Assembly (NCBI GenBank): GCA_022510405.1
Contig: JAFLTP010000004.1
Coordinates: 49,286 to 113,285, forward strand
Reading direction: 5' to 3'
DNA: 64,000 bases
Source of the DNA: Muribaculaceae bacterium
GTDB taxonomy: Bacteria > Bacteroidota > Bacteroidia > Bacteroidales > Muribaculaceae
Below, piece by piece: positions 44,588 to 54,501 of this stretch. Every line of letters begins with the position of its first letter. Position 1 is the stretch's first letter. The notes under the pieces are model-generated. The model searched no databases, had not been told where the DNA came from, and was given only the letters and a program-made list of their open reading frames with translations. The position numbers were made by a program, and so were the translations under genes.

Positions 44588-47320
44588 TTAGTTCCAAGAA
44601 GGATTTGCAAACAATCTTTCAATTGTATAATCTATTTGCATAGATTCAGTGAATCCCAATTCTTTGATGTAACCTGTGTCTGCAGGAACTTTCTCACCAA
44701 AAGCACAATTGTCAGAAGTAGCGCCATAAACATTGAAAAGCTCAAGTCGATATGTCTTTCCATCGCCGTCTCCATTTTGATCCAGCACTTTAGAAGCATC
44801 ATATCCTGTCAAAGCTTTACCATCAATCTTGACATCATTGAGAGCAGCATGCATTCCCGGGAAGAAAGAATAAATGTCATTGATCTGAACGAAAGTCATG
44901 ATGGAACCTTCAGACATGTCAGCACCTGAATTCTCCGGAGTAATAGATATAGATTGAGCAGGTTGAGAAACTTCCCATTTGTGTGTCTCGTTATTAAGAC
45001 TCAGAGAGAAGTTGCTTCCGTCATTCCAATCCCAGCTACCACCCCAAGTCGGGTTAATTGTTACGAGTGTTGGATAGAAAGTCTTGGCTGCATCTAAAGA
45101 ACGGATTTTGAAAGTAACTTCGAATGAATTGTTGAAAGCAAGTTTGTTTTCACCATTTTCAACCTCACCACCTTCCGGACGATATGGAGTGTCACCGAGA
45201 CCGTTCCAACCATCATTATGTCCGCAACCCCAGATATTGGCTAATTCTATACGATATTTGCCGTTACCTTCGATATCACCGAAATAAAGTTTATTGGCGT
45301 CAAACGGAATATCTTCACCATCAGCTTTGATAGATTCTACGGTGATCAAAGCGTTTGGATAATCCTTGCCATAACCTTCGATGTCGATAACATAAACCAT
45401 ACCGTTTTCACGAGGTGTAGCTGCATTGTTAATTGCGATTGTGTATTCACCTAAACCTTCTTCACCTGAAGGAATAGTAAGAATTCCTACCTCGTTCCAA
45501 TGATCGTCATTATAGTCTGCATAACAAGTCAATGTGGCATTATAACCATACTTCTTCATCTGTGGAATATAGTTCATACCCAAAAGACATGGATCTTGGA
45601 TTCTCACCACACCTAATTGCAACCCGTCGGATGTCAAGGATAGTATTTTAACCTTATCAGAACGAGATTGAGTGACTTCACCAAGATAGGTGGTAGGAAC
45701 AAGGATTTCAGCTCCTGTAAGAGTTATTGTCTTGTTCTCCTTGTCAAGAGTATAGGTACCCTTTTGAGTAGAGTATGTTCCATCACCAATATATTGATTA
45801 ACTTCAACAATTCTGTTTCCGTTTTCATCAATACTGAATGTCATGGAGCCTTGCATATTTGCTTCTTCCATACCCCAAATCCAATTGTTACCTGCGTCTG
45901 CTTCCCAAGCCCAAGAATCTCCGAAAACTGGAATGTAGTTGGTTATGCTATCCCAGTTATCGTCGGTTCCATAAAAATATACCGGACCATAGAAAATTTG
46001 AGACTTACCATTAGCAAGGTCAAATTCCCAAGTGTTCAATAACAGATCTTCATTAAATTGAACATTTCTTGAAGAGGAAACCGCTCTTGCAGCTACTGCC
46101 TGATAAACCGGAAGAGTGGTTCTTCCATAGGCGTTGGAGCTTGTAAATTCAAAAGCTGTGTAGTATTTACTGTCGCTTCCCGCTGAACCTGTTAGGTAAT
46201 AACCTTTAGTACCAACAGAAGAGACTTCGCTCAGTGTACGGCTTCCGGCAGCCGGAAGGAAAATGGAGTTACCATTAGGGCCGGTTACTTTAAATCCGTC
46301 AACGCCATCTACATTAGTCCAATCGAGAGAACAGGAATTGAAAAGTTCTTCCCAGTCACCCGCAGTGGGCAATGTGGCTTTATTTCCATAAGCTACAGCA
46401 GCAACATCTTTCGGAGTCTTATAAGTATCGTATCCTTCATTACCAAATTCTGCAGGATCTACAGATGCCATAGCACCTGTTACATCTCCAAATGCATAAA
46501 GACCCCCGAGTTCAGTTTCTTTAGTTGCACCAACATTATACTTAGCCCATTTCAAACCACTTGCAAGACCAAGGTCTACAAGGTCATTGTCAATATCAAA
46601 ATCATAGGAAGGCGTAGTGAAAGATTGAACTTCTCCATATACTTCGCCGGGACCTACATTTACGTAAGGTGCGAAATAGTAGGTTGTTGAAGGTACAAGA
46701 CCTTTGAGTTCTACTGAAGAAGAACCTCTTGTAGCAATTTCTCCTGCTACAACATGTAGACCGTTACGCACTGATTCCACGTCTGCTACCGGAGCAAGGG
46801 TTACACCGGCAACCGAACCTTCCGGAGCCTCTTCAAATGAAAAATTAATTGTTGTGCTGAATGGATCAACAGAAGACACCGGAGATGCCTGAACTGTAGC
46901 GTCAGTGGTTATAAGACTCTTAATTTCACCGGTAAATGTGAGTGTGGAGCTTAATGTAACAAAAGACTGATAGTAGATAACAGTACCCGGCATAAGATCT
47001 GTCAGTGTAGCAGAAAAAGTTCCATCTGAAAGAGTACCGTTAACGCTCAATTTAAGGTCGGAAGCGCTTACATTCTCAATTGGTTCGCTTGAAGAGAAAT
47101 AGTTGAAGCCAATTTTATAAGAATTTGCATTTCTGTCGACAAGACCATTCACTGTACCATATAATGTAGCAGTGGTAGAGGTCACGTCGGAAGAACCTGT
47201 AGTGATGGAAGATGCATCAATCAAAGGTTCGTTATAGATATTGATGTCATCATCATTACAAGCGGTGAAAACAGCCGCTGATAATGCTAAAAGACATAAT
47301 ATATTTTTTGTTTTCATCAT
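44588..47320 (-). CDS. Large surface glycan-binding lipoprotein (SusE/F position), 910 residues
   Basis: Predicted surface glycan-binding protein. Lipobox FTAC (Cys21) is followed by NDDD, the surface-export signal. Two fibronectin-III/Ig-like repeats (about 40-140 and 145-240) precede a segment beginning VDLGLASGLKWAKYNVGA (about 246-415) that resembles the Fibrobacter succinogenes major paralogous domain. A lipocalin-like beta module (about 430-590) and two beta-sandwich modules (about 590-740, 745-905) follow. It is about twice the size of usual SGBPs. Aromatic-rich loops such as GGSWDWNDGSN suggest glycan contact. It shares modules with the next gene. Ligand is assumed to be xyloglucan from context. 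Confidence 0.8.
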   Translation of the reverse strand: MMKTKNILCLLALSAAVFTACNDDDINIYNEPLIDASSITTGSSDVTSTTATLYGTVNGLVDRNANSYKIGFNYFSSSEPIENVSASDLKLSVNGTLSDGTFSATLTDLMPGTVIYYQSFVTLSSTLTFTGEIKSLITTDATVQASPVSSVDPFSTTINFSFEEAPEGSVAGVTLAPVADVESVRNGLHVVAGEIATRGSSSVELKGLVPSTTYYFAPYVNVGPGEVYGEVQSFTTPSYDFDIDNDLVDLGLASGLKWAKYNVGATKETELGGLYAFGDVTGAMASVDPAEFGNEGYDTYKTPKDVAAVAYGNKATLPTAGDWEELFNSCSLDWTNVDGVDGFKVTGPNGNSIFLPAAGSRTLSEVSSVGTKGYYLTGSAGSDSKYYTAFEFTSSNAYGRTTLPVYQAVAARAVSSSRNVQFNEDLLLNTWEFDLANGKSQIFYGPVYFYGTDDNWDSITNYIPVFGDSWAWEADAGNNWIWGMEEANMQGSMTFSIDENGNRIVEVNQYIGDGTYSTQKGTYTLDKENKTITLTGAEILVPTTYLGEVTQSRSDKVKILSLTSDGLQLGVVRIQDPCLLGMNYIPQMKKYGYNATLTCYADYNDDHWNEVGILTIPSGEEGLGEYTIAINNAATPRENGMVYVIDIEGYGKDYPNALITVESIKADGEDIPFDANKLYFGDIEGNGKYRIELANIWGCGHNDGWNGLGDTPYRPEGGEVENGENKLAFNNSFEVTFKIRSLDAAKTFYPTLVTINPTWGGSWDWNDGSNFSLSLNNETHKWEVSQPAQSISITPENSGADMSEGSIMTFVQINDIYSFFPGMHAALNDVKIDGKALTGYDASKVLDQNGDGDGKTYRLELFNVYGATSDNCAFGEKVPADTGYIKELGFTESMQIDYTIERLFANPSWN

Positions 47321-47339
47321 ATTCTTGGGTTAGTTAGGA

Positions 47340-49322
47340 TTATTGAATGATAACTGAAACGATTTCGTAACCAATGTTAGCTGCGTCGATATTACCCTCT
47401 TCATCGAAAGGACCATTGATAAGACCATCCTGTTCAATTGCTACTTGAACACAATCATTACCAAAGAAGCTATACTTGGATGGTGTTGTGTTGGTAATTG
47501 AAACAGTGGTTTCACCTCCCTTGTTAATTTTAACAGATTCAGGTGAGTCAAAAGACCAACTACCATAACCTTCCATGTTAACACCAAGGAAGGCTCTTGG
47601 CTCAGCATCATCTTTCCAATCTATGTTATTCAACTTGAAAGTTACTGACAAAGATTGTTCCTTCTTGAGTACAAGTTGATCAGTATCTAAAGCCGGATCA
47701 CCTCCACCCCAGCTTGCGGGTTGGTAAAGAACGATTCTAATCTGACCGGAACCGGCATCTAACCAGCAGTTGATATTATCAACATTTACAGCCAGGTTCT
47801 TAGGACCTTCCTGACCTGAACCAACCGGTTTTATGGTAAGATTCAAACAAAGGTATCTATTAACTTCACCTTCTTCATTATATCCGTCAGGTACACCAAG
47901 AATCACCTCATCATCTCCAGGAGCTACTTTGATTACAGTAAGTTCATTACTTTCGATTATTTGATTGCCCGCTTTCATGAAAGTAAGAGGTTCATTAAAT
48001 ATAATAGAATTCTCACCTAATGTGAAACGAGAGGAAGAAGTGCCTTCTGAATTTTCTACAGTAGCAAGGTAATATAAAGATTCAGCGATGTCGTCTCCAT
48101 CTAAATCTTCATATTTCTTTGCAAGATTCAATGAGAATTCGTCATAAGAAGGATATGCAGGAGCCCAAGAAGAACCATATCCGTTTATCCAATCCCATGA
48201 ACCACCATTTGCACCATTCCATGCCATTACATCGTAAGGCTTTTCCTCATTCATAAGGAAAGTATTGGAAGTAGTGGTATATGTCACACCGTCTCCTTCT
48301 ATTGTAAACAATAGCTCTAATAAATTGTCATATGTAGGTAGTTTAGGAGATGCTACTTCTACAAGTTCAGGTCCCTCAGAAGGAAGAATAGATGGATCTT
48401 CTTTCAATTCTTTGGATACAAAGTTCCAAACAATCCACCATGGACCTTCACTGTTAGTACGCATAGTGGCGAATTGGAATACATAGGGAGTACATTCAAT
48501 AATCTTGATTTCAGTAGAGTAATTGTCACAAACGCCGTCTCCCCATGCCGCATGAAGGATTTCACCGCTGTTCATTGAGATCAAAGGACGTTGAGGATCT
48601 GAAACATTAAGATTAAAGGTGGTGGTGTATTCCTGAGTTCCGTCAGCTGTGACTCTTTTGATTTCAGCAACAGACCCTTTCTGAGCATCAAGATAGAAAG
48701 TCATTTCGCTGTCCATATAAGGATCGTCTGAGTCAATTAGCCATGATTGGAATCCCGGATCCCAGTTGTCACTCCAATTGGAAGTTCCGATTTTAATGTC
48801 GGTGCTACCGCTACCATCATTTTTAACATCATTAGGACTCATATAAGTAACAGGAGCTGAACCATGATATGAGCCATATTTCTGGTTCATAGGCACCCAA
48901 GTTTTAGGATTACCGTTTCCATTTTCATCTACGCCACCTGCAAGGTTGGTCCAGATTTCATCGCTCAAAAGCGAGAAGTTGTTGTTAGAAATGGTGAAAG
49001 AATAGGGCTCTCCATAAACCAAACCGCCTCTGGTATCAACACCGAAAGTTACTTCATAAGTACCTGAGAAAGGTAATGAGAAAGTGTAGGAAAGTCCCTT
49101 TGCCATACCATTGGGAGTTACCCAACTGGTTACATATTGATCACCCAAAAGGCTTTGAAGGGTGACTTCATTAGTTTCAGGATTAACTGACACGGTGTAT
49201 GCCTTACCTTCTGTGAGATCAGCCGATGTGAAATTAGGCGCCTCATAATTGAAGGTTTCTTGCGTACATGCTGATAAAGCCACAAGGGCAGCACACATTC
49301 CGCTTAATGATTTAATTTTCAT
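47340..49322 (-). CDS. Surface glycan-binding lipoprotein (SusE/F position), 660 residues
   Basis: Predicted outer-membrane lipoprotein. Lipobox ALSAC (Cys19) is followed by TQETFNYE, weakly acidic. An N-terminal PKD-like domain (about 30-112) is followed by a module (about 120-320) with DSEMTFYLDAQKG, parallel to SMTFSIDENG in its larger neighbour. Further beta-sandwich modules have GGSWDWINGYGSSW and SLSVTFKLNNIDW, again parallel to segments of the neighbour. The two look like products of duplication with divergence. It sits directly after SusD behind a 143-bp leader. Role as a glycan-capture protein is inferred from locus position. Confidence 0.78.
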   Translation of the reverse strand: MKIKSLSGMCAALVALSACTQETFNYEAPNFTSADLTEGKAYTVSVNPETNEVTLQSLLGDQYVTSWVTPNGMAKGLSYTFSLPFSGTYEVTFGVDTRGGLVYGEPYSFTISNNNFSLLSDEIWTNLAGGVDENGNGNPKTWVPMNQKYGSYHGSAPVTYMSPNDVKNDGSGSTDIKIGTSNWSDNWDPGFQSWLIDSDDPYMDSEMTFYLDAQKGSVAEIKRVTADGTQEYTTTFNLNVSDPQRPLISMNSGEILHAAWGDGVCDNYSTEIKIIECTPYVFQFATMRTNSEGPWWIVWNFVSKELKEDPSILPSEGPELVEVASPKLPTYDNLLELLFTIEGDGVTYTTTSNTFLMNEEKPYDVMAWNGANGGSWDWINGYGSSWAPAYPSYDEFSLNLAKKYEDLDGDDIAESLYYLATVENSEGTSSSRFTLGENSIIFNEPLTFMKAGNQIIESNELTVIKVAPGDDEVILGVPDGYNEEGEVNRYLCLNLTIKPVGSGQEGPKNLAVNVDNINCWLDAGSGQIRIVLYQPASWGGGDPALDTDQLVLKKEQSLSVTFKLNNIDWKDDAEPRAFLGVNMEGYGSWSFDSPESVKINKGGETTVSITNTTPSKYSFFGNDCVQVAIEQDGLINGPFDEEGNIDAANIGYEIVSVIIQ

Positions 49323-49345
49323 TTCTTGGATTCTTTTAAATTTTG

Positions 49346-49375
49346 AAAAGATTAGGTTAGAAAAAGATTAGGTTA
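49346..49375 (-). repeat. Two tandem 15-16-nt repeats in the SGBP leader
   Basis: The sequence AAAGATTAGGTTA occurs twice (about 49347-49359 and 49363-49375) within the 143-bp leader of the 660-residue SGBP gene. On the coding strand this reads TAACCTAATCTTT. The core GATTAGGTTAG recurs at 51196-51206 before SusD, and GGTTAGTTAG occurs before SusC (54403-54412) and before the 910-residue SGBP (47328-47337). Confidence 0.7.
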
Positions 49376-49465
49376 TCCGATTTTACAAACGGCAACGTTT
49401 TATCCCATATTTGTAAAAATACGTTAATTAACCTTTTTTAACCATACACATTATATATGTTTGCT

Positions 49466-51181
49466 TTACCAGCCTTGATTTTGTTTTAAGACATCGTTGG
49501 ATAATGTAATCTGATTTTGAGGTATTTGAGAAAGTCCTTTAGTTTTGATAATCTTATCACGATCATAAGTTACCGCACTCTCAAGACCACCGTTCAATAC
49601 AGTTTGACCATTTGAAGCCATAATGGCATCGGCGAGAGCAGTTACTTCGCCCCCATTAGCCTGACGCATAAGGTCCCAGTAACGAATACCTTCCATGGCG
49701 AATTCAACACGACGCTCATTCATGATGTTTTCTTGAGTTAAAGCTACCGGTGAAAGACCTACTCTGGCACGAACTTGATCAAAATAACTTTGAGCATTAT
49801 TTGAACCTAATTCAGCGGCCATAAGAAGTATGTCGGCATAACGTAGAATAACCCATGGAGTAGGATTACATTCTTGGAAACCGGCTGTTCCATCAGGATT
49901 CGTAGCAGGGTTGCCGTTACCGTAAACCATCGGAGTATATTTCTTAACAGTAAGCCCCGTGTATTCTCTCCAATCATTTACTGCAGCTTCCCAGTCAGAA
50001 CCGGTTGCAATTCCTTCTGCAGACAAATCTATTACTGAAGCATACGCTCTTGGATCACCATTTAGATAATTGTTGTAGAAAGTTGGACAAACTGTGCAGG
50101 CACCCCATCCTTTTCCATAAGGGAGGTTGAAAGCATTGGCATTGTAGTTTCTCATACCCAACATAACAAGCCAGCGGTTGGAGTCATTATTGCCGTTATA
50201 GTCTTGAGTTGGAGTAAAATTCTGAGAAAGCATCACTTCGCTGTTTTCATCTCCTACGAAAGTAGAGAGTTCTGTATTCCAACCTGATTCTCCGGCAATA
50301 GGAACAACAGAAGCTGCAACCCACAAAGTCTTGTAGTCTTCAACTAACTTATAATATCCGGAGGCAATCACATCCTCGAGAGCATCGAGAGCCTCAGCCT
50401 TAGTGACATTACCAATAATATTGCCTTCTTCATCGGTCCAACCGGGTTGTTGTCCATAGTATCCTGTGTAATAAAGGTAAGCACGCGCAAAGATTCCTTC
50501 AGCGGTTTGTTTGGTAATTCTGCCCCATGTTCCTGAAATGACAGCAGAGTCAGGATTATTTCCATGATAAGCATCAGCGGGGATATTATTAATCGCATAT
50601 TGCAAATCTTCAAAGATGAGAGCATACACCTCAGCAGGATCAGCTTGTTCTAAAAGTTCTGTAGTTGGTACACGAAGTAATGGAATATTTCCGAACCAAC
50701 GTACCAAATCAAAATAAAGGATTGCTCTTAAAGCACGACATTCACCCATGATTCTTCCTTTGTCTGCTGCGGAATCCCATGCTATTTTTTCTTCATTCTG
50801 GATAAGCATGTTGCAACGATAGATACCAGCATAATAGTCGCTCCAGTCAGTTTCATAGAGATTGACATCGGAGGGTGATTTAGCAAGGTCGAAACCGTCG
50901 ATAGCCTGATATCCATAACCGTCGCCATTTCCGGTGGCACCAAAAGTTTCATCACTCATTACTGTGGAAGACACATAGAAACCTATGCCCGGATTTGATG
51001 ACACCTGTCGCCAGCCATCATAGCAACCTATGAGTGCACGGAGTGCATCATTTTGTGTGGAATAGAAATTGTCTACATTCGATTCGGTTTTAGATTCCAC
51101 ATCTAAGAAACTGCCTGCACAAGAAGTAAGAGTCATGCCGACTGCCACCGCTCCGATTGTAAATATATTAAGTAGTTTCAT
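49466..51181 (-). CDS. susD: SusD/RagB-family outer-membrane lipoprotein
   Basis: Surface lipoprotein that caps the SusC transporter and delivers oligosaccharides to it. Lipobox TLTSC (Cys21). The SusD fold is marked by an N-terminal TPR-like region, CRALRAILYFDLVRWFGNIPL (about 165-185) and the C-terminal NERRVEFAMEGIRYWDLMR. Length 571 is normal. It follows SusC by 21 bases and shares its transcript. Ligand-binding aromatic residues cannot be named without a structure. The symbol denotes the family, not the starch protein. Confidence 0.96.
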   Translation of the reverse strand: MKLLNIFTIGAVAVGMTLTSCAGSFLDVESKTESNVDNFYSTQNDALRALIGCYDGWRQVSSNPGIGFYVSSTVMSDETFGATGNGDGYGYQAIDGFDLAKSPSDVNLYETDWSDYYAGIYRCNMLIQNEEKIAWDSAADKGRIMGECRALRAILYFDLVRWFGNIPLLRVPTTELLEQADPAEVYALIFEDLQYAINNIPADAYHGNNPDSAVISGTWGRITKQTAEGIFARAYLYYTGYYGQQPGWTDEEGNIIGNVTKAEALDALEDVIASGYYKLVEDYKTLWVAASVVPIAGESGWNTELSTFVGDENSEVMLSQNFTPTQDYNGNNDSNRWLVMLGMRNYNANAFNLPYGKGWGACTVCPTFYNNYLNGDPRAYASVIDLSAEGIATGSDWEAAVNDWREYTGLTVKKYTPMVYGNGNPATNPDGTAGFQECNPTPWVILRYADILLMAAELGSNNAQSYFDQVRARVGLSPVALTQENIMNERRVEFAMEGIRYWDLMRQANGGEVTALADAIMASNGQTVLNGGLESAVTYDRDKIIKTKGLSQIPQNQITLSNDVLKQNQGW

Positions 51182-51202
51182 ATTTTATTCTTGTTGATTA
51201 GG

Positions 51203-54200
51203 TTAGAATGAAAGGTTAACACCAAACAGGAAGTTGCGTGAACGAGGATAGAAACCCAGGTCAACACCGCTTACCCAGTCTGAAGTACCATAACCGATTT
51301 CCGGGTCCATACCATTGTATTTGGTGAAAGTATAAAGATTCTGGATCTGGAAATAGAGTCGGAGGTTGCTACACCATGGTCTGTTGATAAGTGGTGCAAA
51401 GTTGTAACCGAGAGTAAGATCGGAAATACGGAAGTAATCACCATCGTGGAGATAAAGGCTACTGAACTGCCAGTTTATGTTCTGGTTGGTTACGCGAGGA
51501 ATCCAGTTGGATGTACCTTCACCTGTCCATCTATCAAGAATCTCAGTAGTATAATTGGCTTGTTGGTTTGTCCAGTTTCTATAGCTCTGTACTATCTTCA
51601 TGCCTGTAGCACCTGTACCAACTATACCGAGATCGAAGTTCTTCCAGAAGAGATTAATATTAATACCATAAGAGAATTTAGGAATACCGTTACCGAGGTC
51701 GATTTTATCGTTTTCATCGATCATTCCGTCGTGGTTCACATCATAGTATTTAACATCACCCGGCTGTGGAGAATCCTGGAGAACACCATTACCCGCAGCT
51801 ATCCAGTCGTTGATTTCTTTCTGGTTTTGGAAAATTCCTATAGCTTTATAACCCCAGAAATAACCGATAGCGTGTCCTTCCTGTGCTCTATAGAATTCGC
51901 CTGAATTGTCATAAAGTTGATTTGTGGCACCATGAATCATTCCGTCTTCAGTAGGAATAGATCCAACTTTGTTTTTGTTGACACCACCGTTTACTCCTAT
52001 GCTATAAGAGAAATCTTTACCGATAACGTCATTCCACTGTACATTGAATTCAAAACCGGTGTTCTTTACAGAACCGCCATTGATGAATGGAGCTTCAGCA
52101 CCTGCAGTGGCAGGAATCGGAGCCTGTACAAGCCAGTCTTTTGTATTCTTCCAGTAATATTCAAGTGTCACGGCAAGTCGGTTGCTGAATAGACGTGCAT
52201 CGATACCAATGTTTGTCTGTTCCGAAGTTTCCCATGTTAGGTCAAGATTACTCAGACGATTTGGATAAGCACCCCAGTTGGTTGCAAGATCATTGGAATA
52301 ATTGGCATTGATGTTTCCGTTTGGATCCCAGTAAGGACCAAAGAAGTAGTGTGTATTGGTGACTTTGATAGGAGCCAGAAATTGATAATTGTTGATATTC
52401 TGGTTACCTACGCGACCCCAAGAAGCACGTATTTTCAAGAAATCAAGCCAAGTATGCGAATCTTCCATAAATGCTTCATTGGATATATTCCAACCGGCAG
52501 AAACTGATGGGAATGTTCCGAAACGGTGACCCTTTGCAAAACGTGAAGAACCGTCACTACGCAAAGTGAAGTTGATCATATAGGTTTCTTTAAAGTTCCA
52601 GCCAAGTCGTAGGAAATAAGACACAGAACGAGACTCATCATTTGGAGAACCGCTTATGTAAACATTGTCTTCACCTAATGTAGAGCCGGTGCCGTTGCTG
52701 AGATAAGCATATGGCCATGTGTCGAAGCCTTCTTTCAGTTTACCTTGTCCACCACCAAGATAAGTGCCGCTATAGCGGTATGATTCCATACCGATCAAGG
52801 CATTGAAGTCATGTTCCTTGATGCTCCAATCATAAGAAAGGGTATTAGTCCAAGTCATACCAAGGCCATGGTTCATGTTTTGATTCACCTGTGTATAGTC
52901 ATTGTAGGAATAGGGAGAGAATTCATAAACGGGGCTGAAACTACGATATTCACTTGTGCCGTATACTACACCGAATACAGTACGGAGTCTCAAATTTTTG
53001 ATAGGTTCCAACTGAGCATAAACATTGCCGTTAAAGGAAGCGTTTTTAGACCTGTTGTTGGTATTTATCATCATGGCGCCATAGGGGTTTCCGTCATATT
53101 GATACCAATCGGAACCTGTGGTGCTGTTGAATTCCCCTTCTTCATTATAAATAGGAGCGAGGGGAGATGTACCAAAAGCACCGCGCAAAGTATTGTTATA
53201 TTGGTTGCCTACTCCAATACCTGTGCTCTTCACATATACGAAAGAAACTTGTTCGCCCACATTCACAATGCCATTGAAGAATTTATGGTCGGAATTGATA
53301 CGGAAATTGTATCTTGAATAATCTGACACTTGTTTACCTCCGGCAATACCTTCCTGGTTGAGATATCCAAGACTAAGGGCATAAGTAGATGTCTGGTTAC
53401 CACCTGTAACACCGATTGTATGGCTTTGCATGATCGCCGGAGTCTTGAACATTGACTTCACCCAATCAGTGTCGATCACACCGGTTTCTCCTGTTTCCGG
53501 ATTGGTTCTCCAAATAGAACTCATTGCACTCCAGTCGTAGGGAGCGAGACCTGAGTTAACCTGTTGCTCATTCTGGATCACCATATATTCTTGGGCATTG
53601 AGCATTTTGGTGTATTTAGGAACGGTCTGCCACCCGAAATATCCGTCGTAGGTGACTTTTGCTTTTCCCTCTCTACCTTGTTTGGTAGTAATGAGAACAA
53701 CACCATTTGCAGCCTGTGCACCATAAATAGCTGCAGAAGCGGCATCCTTCAAAACATCGATACTTTCGATATCGTTAGGATTCAGCGTGCTGATGTCACC
53801 TCCGATACCATCTATAAGATAAAGAGGTGAAGAATTACCGATTGTGCCAAGACCACGAATCTGAACTTTCATGTCGGAACCGGGCTGACCTGAAGTGCTG
53901 GTGATAGATACACCGGCCATTTGTCCCTGTAAGGCCTGGAGCGGTGAAGTGGTGTTCAATCTTGCGATTTCATCACCTTTAACCTGAGAAGTTGCACCGG
54001 TGACAAGTTTCTTTTTCTGTGTGCCGTAACCTACCACAACAACTTCATCAAGAACCGCATCATTTTCAAGAAGAGCAACGTCGATTCTTGAATTGTCAAT
54101 TTTGATTTCACGAGTGTTGTAACCCACATAGGAGAAAACGAGTGTCTGACCCATCTGAGCTTTGATGGAATAATTACCATCGATGTCGGATGATGTGCCG

Positions 54201-54388
54201 GTTGTAGTACCTTTCAATTGGATCGTAACTCCGATAAGGGGTTCTCCATCTTCTGCAGATGTCACAGTACCCGTGACATTTACAGACTGTGCCGAGGCCG
54301 ATGCCAATCCTACTGATATCAATAGGAAAAGCAACCAACCACGGAGCTGATGCAACAGAGTGCATCTTACCGTACTGAGTTTTTTCAT
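51203..54388 (-). CDS. susC: SusC/RagA-family TonB-dependent transporter
   Basis: Outer-membrane beta-barrel that imports oligosaccharides using TonB energy. After a signal peptide (ending SASAQ) comes the carboxypeptidase-regulatory-like N-terminal extension (about 36-115: VTGTVTSAEDGEPLIGVTIQ). A TonB box candidate is EVVVVGYG, then the plug domain (LQGQMAGVSITSTSGQPG, IRGLGTIGNSSPLYLIDG) and a 22-strand barrel ending in LFGVNLSF with terminal Phe. I chose ATG 54388 (MKKLSTVRC); the frame also opens at 54424, which would add 12 residues before the signal peptide. Typical length of 1,061. Confidence 0.95.
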   Translation of the reverse strand: MKKLSTVRCTLLHQLRGWLLFLLISVGLASASAQSVNVTGTVTSAEDGEPLIGVTIQLKGTTTGTSSDIDGNYSIKAQMGQTLVFSYVGYNTREIKIDNSRIDVALLENDAVLDEVVVVGYGTQKKKLVTGATSQVKGDEIARLNTTSPLQALQGQMAGVSITSTSGQPGSDMKVQIRGLGTIGNSSPLYLIDGIGGDISTLNPNDIESIDVLKDAASAAIYGAQAANGVVLITTKQGREGKAKVTYDGYFGWQTVPKYTKMLNAQEYMVIQNEQQVNSGLAPYDWSAMSSIWRTNPETGETGVIDTDWVKSMFKTPAIMQSHTIGVTGGNQTSTYALSLGYLNQEGIAGGKQVSDYSRYNFRINSDHKFFNGIVNVGEQVSFVYVKSTGIGVGNQYNNTLRGAFGTSPLAPIYNEEGEFNSTTGSDWYQYDGNPYGAMMINTNNRSKNASFNGNVYAQLEPIKNLRLRTVFGVVYGTSEYRSFSPVYEFSPYSYNDYTQVNQNMNHGLGMTWTNTLSYDWSIKEHDFNALIGMESYRYSGTYLGGGQGKLKEGFDTWPYAYLSNGTGSTLGEDNVYISGSPNDESRSVSYFLRLGWNFKETYMINFTLRSDGSSRFAKGHRFGTFPSVSAGWNISNEAFMEDSHTWLDFLKIRASWGRVGNQNINNYQFLAPIKVTNTHYFFGPYWDPNGNINANYSNDLATNWGAYPNRLSNLDLTWETSEQTNIGIDARLFSNRLAVTLEYYWKNTKDWLVQAPIPATAGAEAPFINGGSVKNTGFEFNVQWNDVIGKDFSYSIGVNGGVNKNKVGSIPTEDGMIHGATNQLYDNSGEFYRAQEGHAIGYFWGYKAIGIFQNQKEINDWIAAGNGVLQDSPQPGDVKYYDVNHDGMIDENDKIDLGNGIPKFSYGININLFWKNFDLGIVGTGATGMKIVQSYRNWTNQQANYTTEILDRWTGEGTSNWIPRVTNQNINWQFSSLYLHDGDYFRISDLTLGYNFAPLINRPWCSNLRLYFQIQNLYTFTKYNGMDPEIGYGTSDWVSGVDLGFYPRSRNFLFGVNLSF

Positions 54389-54465
54389 TATGTTATTTAT
54401 TTGGTTAGTTAGATAGTTTTCCATAGTGAAATAGCCTCAGATTCCCACCTTCAGCTATTCAATTC

Positions 54466-54497
54466 GCAAATTTAAACAATATTTATAAAATATCAAG
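54466..54497 (-). promoter_or_regulatory. Promoter of the susC-susD-SGBP-GH5 run
   Basis: On the minus strand, TAAATTTGC (54474-54466) matches the TAnnTTTG -7 consensus and CTTG (54497-54494) sits 19 bases upstream as a near-match to the TTTG -33 box. The start codon at 54388 lies about 70 bases beyond, giving a leader that contains the CTAACC motif. Confidence 0.65.
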
Positions 54498-54501
54498 AAA
54501 T

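Noticed and set aside
51446..53317. Plus-strand frames of 152 and 168 residues inside susC.
   Set aside because: Antisense shadows of a well-supported TonB-dependent transporter; no motifs.
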